Source: Armatimonadota bacterium
GTDB taxonomy: Bacteria > Sysuimicrobiota > Sysuimicrobiia > Sysuimicrobiales > Kaftiobacteriaceae
NCBI GenBank assembly: GCA_031081675.1
Contig: JAVHLZ010000009.1
Coordinates: forward strand, 1 to 64,000
Reading direction: 5' to 3'
Length of the DNA: 64,000 bases
How positions within the stretch are numbered: the first letter of the stretch is position 1; each line of letters opens with the position of its first letter. The position numbers and the translations under genes are program-made. The notes under the pieces are model-generated. The model made no database searches, was not told where the DNA came from, and saw only the letters and a program-made list of their open reading frames with translations. Below, piece after piece: positions 58,472-64,000 of the stretch.

Positions 58472-58507
58472 ACCCTTTTCCCTCTTCCTCTTCCCTTTTC
58501 CCTCTTA
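58472..58507. repeat. Pyrimidine tract CCCTTTTCCCTCTTCC between convergent genes
   Basis: About 35 nt of CCCTTTT/CCCTCTT units spanning the convergent junction; it supplies the stop codon and 3' end of the nucleotidyltransferase gene. Confidence 0.6.
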
Positions 58508-59212
58508 CGCCAGAAAACTCGTCATCAGCCGCTGCTCGAGTTCCTTGTGGACCTCGGAGAGGTCCTTGACCGTGTCCACCGCCCGCCAGTAGGCCCGGGA
58601 TTTGAACGCCGCCAGCCGGCGCTCGCTGGCCAGGCGGGGGAAGGTGGAGTCCTCGTGGTCCCCCTGGTCGGGCAGCAGCGGCTCAATCTCCCGGGCCAGC
58701 ACGTAGATGCCGGCGTTCACCCAGTAGGGCAGTTCCGGCTTCTCGTGAAAGGCCACAATGCGGTCTTCGTCGTCCACCTCCACGATCCCGTAGGGGCTGA
58801 TGAAGGGGGTGAGGACCACGGTGGCCACGCACCCGCTGGCCCGGTGGGTCTGGAGGAGGGGTTTGATCCGCACATTGGTGATGATGTCGCCGTTGGTGGC
58901 CAGGCAGATGTCCTCGCCCTCGCCCACCAGGCCCAGGGCCATCTTCAGGGCGCCCCCCCGACCCAGGGGCTGCGACTCCACCGCGTAGCGGATCCGCACC
59001 CCCCACTTCTCGCCGGTCCCGAAGTAGTCCTGGATCACCTCATGGCGGTAGCCGCAGGCGATGATGATGTCGGTAACGCCCTGGGTCTGCAGCCACTGGA
59101 GCTGGTAGCCGAGGATCGGGACACCCAGGACCTCCACCATGGGCTTGGGCCGGTCCGACGTGAATGGCCGCAGCCTCTCGCCCTTGCCTCCCGCCAGGAT
59201 GATGGCGTACAT
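58505..59212 (-). CDS. Sugar-phosphate nucleotidyltransferase
   Basis: 235 aa. Nucleotide signature LAGGKGERLRPFTSDRPKPM at the N-terminus, then LGVPILGYQLQWL, LATNGDIITN (metal Asp) and FHEKPELPYWVNAGIYVLA. It makes an NDP-sugar, most like mannose-1-phosphate guanylyltransferase or glucose-1-phosphate thymidylyltransferase; which one cannot be told. ATG 59212 with GGAGGTGA upstream. Divergent from hisS. Confidence 0.9.
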   Translation of the reverse strand: MYAIILAGGKGERLRPFTSDRPKPMVEVLGVPILGYQLQWLQTQGVTDIIIACGYRHEVIQDYFGTGEKWGVRIRYAVESQPLGRGGALKMALGLVGEGEDICLATNGDIITNVRIKPLLQTHRASGCVATVVLTPFISPYGIVEVDDEDRIVAFHEKPELPYWVNAGIYVLAREIEPLLPDQGDHEDSTFPRLASERRLAAFKSRAYWRAVDTVKDLSEVHKELEQRLMTSFLA

Positions 59213-59256
59213 TGCGTCACCTCCGGACGGCCCGTCCTGCGGCGGGCCGCAGTGCT

Positions 59257-59285
59257 TTGACAGCGCCGACACCTGCCAGTATAAT
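59257..59285 (+). promoter_or_regulatory. Consensus promoter of hisS-aspS
   Basis: TTGACA (59257-59262), 17-nt spacer, TATAAT (59280-59285): perfect on all counts. Confidence 0.93.
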
Positions 59286-59296
59286 CCATTCGAGCC

Positions 59297-59326
59297 GACT
59301 CCCGTCCCGGCTGCGGGGCGGGAGTC
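59297..59326 (+). promoter_or_regulatory. Hairpin in the hisS leader
   Basis: GACTCCCG (59297-59304) pairs with CGGGAGTC (59319-59326), followed by TCTGTGTGG. It sits in a 90-nt leader. No T-box sequence was found, so it may be a simple attenuator or stabiliser. Confidence 0.4.
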
Positions 59327-59376
59327 TCTGTGTGGCCGGCCAGGGCCGGTCCGATCCCGATATCGGTGGAGCCGTC

Positions 59377-60651
59377 ATGAAAGCCCCCCGGGGCATGCAC
59401 GACATCCTGCCCGACGAGACCCCCCGCTGGCAGGCGCTGGAAGCCCTCATCCGGGAGTTTGCGGCCCGCTATGGCTACCGGGAGATCCGCACCCCGCCGG
59501 TGGAACACACCGAGGTGTTCCTGCGGACCGCGGGGGAGACGTCGGACATCGTGGAGCACGAAATGTACACCTTCACCGACCGCGGCGGGCGCAGCCTCAC
59601 CCTGCGGCCGGAGGGAACCGCCGGGGTGGTCCGCGCCTACCTGGAGCACGGGATGGCCTCCTGGCCCCAGCCTGTGCGCCTGTACTACATCGCGCCCATG
59701 TTCCGCTACGACCGGCCCCAGAAGGGCCGCTACCGGCTGCACCACCAGTTCGGCGCCGAGGTGCTGGGCTCGGCCTCGCCCCTGGCCGACGTCGAGGTCC
59801 TCAGCCTGCCCATCCGGCTGGTCCAGGCCCTCGGGCTGACCGAGGTGGTGGTCCGCCTGAACAGCGTCGGCGATCCGGCCTGCCGCCCTGCCTACGTGGA
59901 GCGGCTGCGCGAGTACCTCCGCCCGCACCGGGACCGCCTGTGCGACGACTGCCGGCGCCGCCTGGAGGTCAACCCCCTGCGGGTCCTGGAGTGCCGCCAG
60001 GCGGGCTGCCAGGCGGTGGCCCGCGACGCCCCCCGCATCACCGACCACCTCTGCCCTGACTGCCGCGCCCACTTCGAGCAGGTCAAGGAGCTGTTCGGCC
60101 TGCTGCAGATTCCCTACGTCGAAGATCCCTTCATCGTCCGGGGGCTGGACTACTACACCCGCACCGCCGCCGAGGTGCACTCGGGCCGTCTGGGAGGAGC
60201 CCAGCACCAGGTCCTGGGCGGGGGACGCTACGACGGGCTGGCCCAGCAGCTGGGCGGACCCCCGGTGCCGGGGGTGGGGTTCGGCCTGGGGCTGGAGCGG
60301 CTGCTGCTGGTCCTGGAAGCAGAGGGTCTGGAGGTCCCCCGCGCCGCCGCCGCGGACGGGGTGGACGTGTACGTGGCCGCGGTGGGCGACGCGGCCGGAC
60401 GGGAAGCGTTCCGGCTGCTGGACCGGCTGCGCACGGCGGGGCTGCGGGCGATGGGCGATGTGGGGGAGAGGGGGCTGCGGGCTCAGATGAAACAGGCCGA
60501 CCGGGTGGGCGCCCGGTTCGCCGTCATCCTGGGCGACCAGGAGCTGGCGGAGCGGCGCGCCGGCGTCCGCGACATGCGCGCCGGCGCCCAGCAGGACGTG
60601 CCCCTGGACGATCTGGTGGCCCACCTGATGGCCGCCCGGCAGGCGCCATGA
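59377..60651 (+). CDS. hisS: Histidine--tRNA ligase
   Basis: 424 aa class II synthetase. N-terminal PRGMHDILPDE, motif 2 region LRPEGTAGVVRAYLEHG and YYIAPMFRYDRPQKGRYRLHHQFGAE split around the Arg, histidine A motif VRGLDYYTRTAAEV, motif 3 GFGLGLERLL, and a C-terminal anticodon domain. ATG 59377. It overlaps aspS by 4 nt. Confidence 0.96.
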   Translation: MKAPRGMHDILPDETPRWQALEALIREFAARYGYREIRTPPVEHTEVFLRTAGETSDIVEHEMYTFTDRGGRSLTLRPEGTAGVVRAYLEHGMASWPQPVRLYYIAPMFRYDRPQKGRYRLHHQFGAEVLGSASPLADVEVLSLPIRLVQALGLTEVVVRLNSVGDPACRPAYVERLREYLRPHRDRLCDDCRRRLEVNPLRVLECRQAGCQAVARDAPRITDHLCPDCRAHFEQVKELFGLLQIPYVEDPFIVRGLDYYTRTAAEVHSGRLGGAQHQVLGGGRYDGLAQQLGGPPVPGVGFGLGLERLLLVLEAEGLEVPRAAAADGVDVYVAAVGDAAGREAFRLLDRLRTAGLRAMGDVGERGLRAQMKQADRVGARFAVILGDQELAERRAGVRDMRAGAQQDVPLDDLVAHLMAARQAP

Positions 60652-61982
60652 CCGTGAACGCCCCGACCCTGCCCCGGGTCCTGATCCGCGACCTGCGCCA
60701 GCACGTGGGCCGGACGGTGCGCGTCTGCGGATGGGTACGGGCCATCCGGGACCAGAAGCGCGTCCAGTTCCTGATCCTCCGGGACCACACGGGGCTGGCC
60801 CAGGTGACCGTGGAGCGCTCTGTGGAGCACGCCGCCCTCAATGCCGCCATCAGCGGCCTGACCCGCGAGTCGGCGGTGGCGGTGGTCGGGGTGGTGGAGG
60901 AGAACCCCATCGTCAAACTGGGCGGGGTGGAGATCCGCCTGCGGGACCTGACGGTCCACGGCCTGGCCGACCGGATCCTGCCCCTCGATCCTTCGGGGGC
61001 GGAGGAGCCCAACCCCGACGTCCGCCTGAACTGGCGCTTTCTGGACCTGCGCCGCCCCGAGAACCTGCTCATCTTCCAGGTGCAGACGGTGGTGGAGCAC
61101 GCCATGCGCGAGTACTGGATCCGGGAGGGGTTCCTGGAGATCCACTCGCCCAAACTCATGGGCAGCGCCAGCGAGTCCGGGGCGGAGCTGTTCGAGCTGT
61201 CGTACTTCGGCCGGCCGGCGTACCTGGCCCAGTCCCCCCAGTTCTACAAGCAGATGGCCATGGCGGCCGGCTTCGACCGCGTGTTCGAGATCGGGCCGGC
61301 CTTCCGGGCCGACCCGTCGTTCACTCCCCGCCACGCCACCGAGTTCACCAGCGTGGACGTGGAGATGTCCTGGATCGACTCCCACGAGGACGTCATGGCG
61401 TTCGAGGAGCGGTGGCTGCAGTACGTCCTGCAGGTCACCCGCGACCGCCTGGGGGAGGCCATCCACCGGACCTTCGGCGTGGAGGTGGTGGTGCCGTCGG
61501 TCCCGTTTCCCCGCATCCCCCTGGAGGAGGCCCTGCGCATCGTGGCCCGCCGCGGCCACACCCCCCAGCGGCCCGACCTGGACCCCGCGGGGGAACGACT
61601 GCTGGGGGAGTACGCCGTGCGGGAGCTGGGACACCCCTTTGTCTTCGTCACCGACTACCCGGCCGAGGTCCGGCCTTTCTACCACATGCGCCACCCCGAC
61701 CGGCCATCCCTGACCCGGAGCTTCGACCTCCTGTGGAACGGCGTGGAGGTCACCACCGGCGCTCAGCGGGAGCACCGCTACGAGATCCTGGTGGCCCAGG
61801 CCCGGGAGAAGGGCCTCAGCCTGGAGCCGCTGCAGTTCTACCTGGACTTCTTCCGCTACGGCTGCCCGCCCCACGGGGGGTTCGGGTTCGGCCTGGCGCG
61901 CATGCTGATGATCCTGCTGGGCCAGCCCAGCATCCGGGAGGTCACGTTCATCTACCGCGGGCCCACCAGGCTGTATCCGTAG
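60648..61982 (+). CDS. aspS: Archaeal-type aspartate--tRNA ligase (AspS2; possibly Asp/Asn nondiscriminating)
   Basis: 444 aa, much shorter than the usual bacterial AspRS (about 590 aa) because the bacterial GAD insertion is missing. OB-fold anticodon domain (VRVCGWVRAIRDQKRVQFLIL split), then HSPKLMGSASESGAELFEL, AQSPQFYKQM, motif 2 FEIGPAFRADPS and TPRHATEFTSVDVEM, and motif 3 GGFGFGLARMLMILLG. These are archaeal/eukaryal-type features. Such enzymes in bacteria often charge both tRNA-Asp and tRNA-Asn and work with GatCAB; that needs testing. Confidence 0.92.
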   Translation: MTVNAPTLPRVLIRDLRQHVGRTVRVCGWVRAIRDQKRVQFLILRDHTGLAQVTVERSVEHAALNAAISGLTRESAVAVVGVVEENPIVKLGGVEIRLRDLTVHGLADRILPLDPSGAEEPNPDVRLNWRFLDLRRPENLLIFQVQTVVEHAMREYWIREGFLEIHSPKLMGSASESGAELFELSYFGRPAYLAQSPQFYKQMAMAAGFDRVFEIGPAFRADPSFTPRHATEFTSVDVEMSWIDSHEDVMAFEERWLQYVLQVTRDRLGEAIHRTFGVEVVVPSVPFPRIPLEEALRIVARRGHTPQRPDLDPAGERLLGEYAVRELGHPFVFVTDYPAEVRPFYHMRHPDRPSLTRSFDLLWNGVEVTTGAQREHRYEILVAQAREKGLSLEPLQFYLDFFRYGCPPHGGFGFGLARMLMILLGQPSIREVTFIYRGPTRLYP

Positions 61983-62030
61983 GGAAAAGGGAAGAGGGAA
62001 GAAGGAAGAGGGAAGAAGGAAGAGGGGAAG
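61982..62030. repeat. GA-rich tract of GGGAAGA/GGAAGAA units after aspS
   Basis: About 49 nt of GGGAAAA/GGGAAGA units starting at the aspS stop, followed (62037-62072) by CCTTCAACGTCCAACCTTCAACG units, the complement of GTTGAAGGTTGGACGTTGAAGG. Both repeat types recur elsewhere in intergenic DNA. Confidence 0.7.
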
Positions 62031-62090
62031 TGCCTTCAGCCTTCGACCTTCAACGTCCAACCTTCAACGTAGTTCCCCCCGGGGCGGGGC

Positions 62091-62119
62091 TTGCGCCCGG
62101 GGGGCGCCGGGGGTACGAT
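62091..62119 (+). promoter_or_regulatory. Promoter of the 6S RNA candidate
   Basis: TTGCGC (62091-62096), 17-nt spacer, TACGAT (62114-62119). The predicted start is about 62126. Confidence 0.6.
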
Positions 62120-62125
62120 ACGGGT

Positions 62126-62320
62126 GGACGCGGGGTCCTGCCGTGCGCGTGTGGGTCACACGTTCCGACCCAACACTCATGACACCGGGAGCCCGCCTCT
62201 GACCGTGGACGACAGGCCTCCCGCCCCGGTGGGCGGCTTGGGGACGTCGGAAGCGGCCAGGAGGGCACCCACCTGTTGAGAGACAGGATCGGGAACGGCG
62301 ACCCGACGGCACGGCGGGAG
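62126..62320 (+). ncRNA. ssrS: Probable 6S RNA
   Basis: About 190 nt without an open frame of note, behind its own promoter. A closing stem TCCTGCCGTG (62136-62145) pairs with CACGGCGGGA (62310-62319). An inner stem TTCCGAC (62163-62169) pairs with GTCGGAA (62246-62252), and CACCGGG/CCCGGTG continues the rod. Between them lies a large internal bubble whose 3' strand has a small hairpin CCTGT-TGAGAG-ACAGG. This is the 6S architecture, and the location between aspS and rarA matches Bacillus bsrA. 6S RNA binds the housekeeping RNA polymerase. No database check was possible. Confidence 0.6.
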
Positions 62321-62326
62321 GATGGG

Positions 62327-62362
62327 GCGAGGGGGACGCGGCGGTGGCCACGTCCCCCTCGC
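62327..62362 (-). terminator. Terminator hairpin of HU
   Basis: A perfect 12-bp inverted repeat (62327-62338 with 62351-62362), 20 nt after the HU stop on the minus strand. It may also terminate the convergent 6S candidate. Confidence 0.6.
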
Positions 62363-62381
62363 GGTCTTCCAGGATGAGGCC

Positions 62382-62672
62382 TTACTTCTCGCTGCCGAGG
62401 ATGGCCTCCTTGGCCACCTTGCTGATGCGGAAGCGGACGACCCTCTTGGCGGGGATGCGGATCGGTTCGCCGGTCTGCGGATTGCGCCCCATGCGCGCCT
62501 TCCGGTTCACCACCACCAGCTTCCCCAGTCCGGGGAGGGTGAACGAGTTCTTCGCCTCGCGGTAGGCCAGCTGGGCCAGCTCGTCCAGAAACGCCATGGC
62601 GGTCTTGCGGGGGACGTCCAGCTTGTCGGCCAGATACTCGGCGATCTTGGCCTTGGTCATCGACTTGGGCAT
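62382..62672 (-). CDS. hup: HU family DNA-binding protein
   Basis: 96 aa histone-like dimeric protein that bends DNA. N-terminal MTKAKIAEYLADKLDV, the hydrophobic core TAMAFLDELAQLAYREAK, the FTLPGLGKLVVVNRKARMGRNPQTGEPI arm region (Arg/Pro tip in two parts) and the C-terminal ISKVAKEAIL. ATG 62672 with GGAGGGG upstream. It stands alone, divergent from rarA. Confidence 0.95.
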   Translation of the reverse strand: MPKSMTKAKIAEYLADKLDVPRKTAMAFLDELAQLAYREAKNSFTLPGLGKLVVVNRKARMGRNPQTGEPIRIPAKRVVRFRISKVAKEAILGSEK

Positions 62673-62788
62673 GCGCACCCCTCCTGACTCAGTGTCGGTC
62701 ACCCGCGTCCAGTCCGGATGCGGGATTTCCGCACCCCGCCTGATTTTCCTGCCCCCGGCCCCGGCCCCGGGCGCGGCCGGGCGGGGTG

Positions 62789-62797
62789 TGCTACGAT
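62789..62797 (+). promoter_or_regulatory. Extended -10 promoter of rarA
   Basis: TGC-TACGAT (hexamer 62792-62797), 10 nt before the GTG at 62808. No -35. The message would start at or near the start codon. Confidence 0.5.
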
Positions 62798-62807
62798 CAC
62801 TGGCGGG

Positions 62808-64000
62808 GTGAGGCCGGTGGAGCTGTTCCGGCAGGACGAGCGGGACCGGGTACCGGCGGACGCGCCCCTGGCCGCCCGGATGCGTCCCCGCACCCTGGAC
62901 GAGTTCGTGGGGCAGGAGCACCTGGTGGGCCCGGGCCGGGTCCTGCGGGAGGCCATCGAGCGGGACGCACTCACCTCCCTGATCCTGTACGGCCCCCCCG
63001 GCACCGGCAAGACCTCCCTGGCCCACATCATCGCCCGGGCCACCCGCTCGGAGGTCGAGCAGGTCAACGCCGTCACCGCCGGCGTGGCCGATCTCAAGGA
63101 GGTCATCGCCCGCGCCCGCGACCGCCGGGCGCTGTACGGCCGGCGCACCATCCTGTTCATCGACGAGATTCACCGCTTCAACAAGGCCCAGCAGGACGTG
63201 CTGCTTCCCCACGTGGAAGACGGCACCGTCATCCTCATCGGGGCCACCACCGAGAACCCCTTCTACGAGGTCACCCCGACCCTGGTGTCGCGCTCCCGGG
63301 TTCTCCGGCTGGAGCCGCTCTCGGAGGACCACATCCGCACCCTGCTGCTTCGGGCGGTGCGGGATTCCGAACGCGGGCTGGGCGCCCTGCGGGTGGAGGT
63401 GGATGACGACGCCCTGTCCCACCTGGCGGCCGCCAGCAACGGCGACGCCCGGGTGGCCCTCAACGCCCTGGAGGTTGCGGCGCTGGCGACGCCGCCCGAC
63501 GCCCGGGGGGTGCGCCGCGTCACCCTGCGGGCCGCCCAGGACGCCACCCAGCACCGGGCTCTGGTGTACGACCGCGAGGGTGACGCCCACTACGACCACA
63601 TCTCGGCGTTCATCAAGAGCCTGCGCGGCTCCGACCCCGACGCGGCGGTGTACTGGCTGGCCCGCATGCTGGCGGCGGGGGAGGACCCCCGGTTCATCGC
63701 CCGGCGCATGGTGATCCACGCCGCCGAAGACGTGGGCCTGGCCGATCCCCTCGCGCTGGTGGTGGCCACGGCGGCGGCGCATGCGGTGGAGTTCGTGGGC
63801 CTGCCGGAGGCCCAGATTCCCATGGCCGAGGCGGCCATCTACATCGCCACCGCCCCCAAGAGCAACGCCGTCGTCCGCGCCATCGGCGCGGCGATGCGGG
63901 ACGTACGCGAGCGCCGCGCCGAGCCCGTGCCCGTCCACCTGCGGGACAGCAGTCACCCCCAGGCAGCCCGGGTTCTGGGTCACGGCCACGGCTACCAGTA
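62808..64000 (+). CDS. rarA: Replication-associated recombination protein RarA (MgsA), partial at window edge
   Basis: At least 397 aa, open to the right edge. AAA+ clamp-loader-like ATPase that acts at stalled forks. N-terminal [22 protein letters not shown], Walker [13 protein letters not shown], Walker [16 protein letters not shown], sensor 1 [12 protein letters not shown] and the RarA-specific C-terminal part ([28 protein letters not shown] in two parts, AEDVGLADP). GTG 62808 is chosen; GTG 62817 is possible. Confidence 0.95.
   Translation, partial: MRPVELFRQDERDRVPADAPLAARMRPRTLDEFVGQEHLVGPGRVLREAIERDALTSLILYGPPGTGKTSLAHIIARATRSEVEQVNAVTAGVADLKEVIARARDRRALYGRRTILFIDEIHRFNKAQQDVLLPHVEDGTVILIGATTENPFYEVTPTLVSRSRVLRLEPLSEDHIRTLLLRAVRDSERGLGALRVEVDDDALSHLAAASNGDARVALNALEVAALATPPDARGVRRVTLRAAQDATQHRALVYDREGDAHYDHISAFIKSLRGSDPDAAVYWLARMLAAGEDPRFIARRMVIHAAEDVGLADPLALVVATAAAHAVEFVGLPEAQIPMAEAAIYIATAPKSNAVVRAIGAAMRDVRERRAEPVPVHLRDSSHPQAARVLGHGHGYQ

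Noticed and set aside
59286-59376. T-box in the hisS leader
   Set aside because: There is only a simple hairpin; no GGTGGTACCGCG-like core.

Overview
The window is 64 kb of very GC-rich bacterial chromosome, densely packed with housekeeping genes. There is no prophage, insertion sequence or CRISPR array. Regulation looks like that of Gram-positive/Terrabacteria lineages: a CIRCE operator at groEL, a T-box leader at valS, a copper CsoR, a GAAC-N4-GTTC type LexA box, and a probable 6S RNA between aspS and rarA (the place it occupies in Bacillus subtilis). The type IV pilus cluster has pilM, pilN and pilO but no visible pilP or pilQ secretin, as in monoderm pili. I infer a deep-branching, possibly thermophilic lineage related to Firmicutes or to high-GC candidate phyla; the sequence does not settle which.

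Layout. 1-4.3 kb: a solitary groEL, a DUF881 membrane protein, a secreted trypsin-like protease, and a secreted protein preceded by a strong promoter and a structured leader. 4.4-7.6 kb: copper operon csoR-copA-copZ. 7.6-11.1 kb: tRNA-Arg, a membrane M28 peptidase, xpt, pilT, tRNA-Lys and tRNA-Leu. 11.2-17.1 kb: a protein quality-control block tig-clpP-clpX-lon. 17.2-26.4 kb: a first pilB, T-box-controlled valS, a HEAT-repeat protein and an HD-domain protein sharing an N-terminal domain, and a second pilB.

26.5-40.3 kb: two response regulators and a GAF-type histidine kinase divergent from pilC, followed by a pilin and minor pilins, pilM-pilN-pilO, a membrane flippase-like protein, a PilZ protein and a SPOR protein. 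Together with pilT and the two pilB genes this is a nearly complete type IV pilus or competence machine.

40.4-45.3 kb: a crotonase, an orphan RskA-like anti-sigma domain, and the most interesting locus. Here a palindrome-bearing promoter and a perfect LexA-type box precede a degenerate RecA-like protein, a small protein and a family-B DNA polymerase with an altered catalytic motif. It looks like an SOS-controlled translesion cassette analogous to ImuA-ImuB-DnaE2 but built on a B-family polymerase. 45.2-54.8 kb: DUF72, secD-secF-lapA, a RecJ fused to a HIRAN domain and a dead RecQ-like helicase, and rel. 54.9-64 kb: an NTF2-like protein, an aminotransferase, a kynureninase-like enzyme, a phosphatase, a sugar nucleotidyltransferase, hisS, an archaeal-type aspS, the 6S RNA candidate, HU, and rarA running off the right edge.

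Intergenic DNA carries three recurring repeat types: 9-bp-period GNGTAGATY arrays, often as inverted arms; GGGAAGA purine tracts; and GTTGAACGTTGAAG-like units. Several genes have a -10 box only 7-10 nt before the start codon, suggesting leaderless mRNAs.
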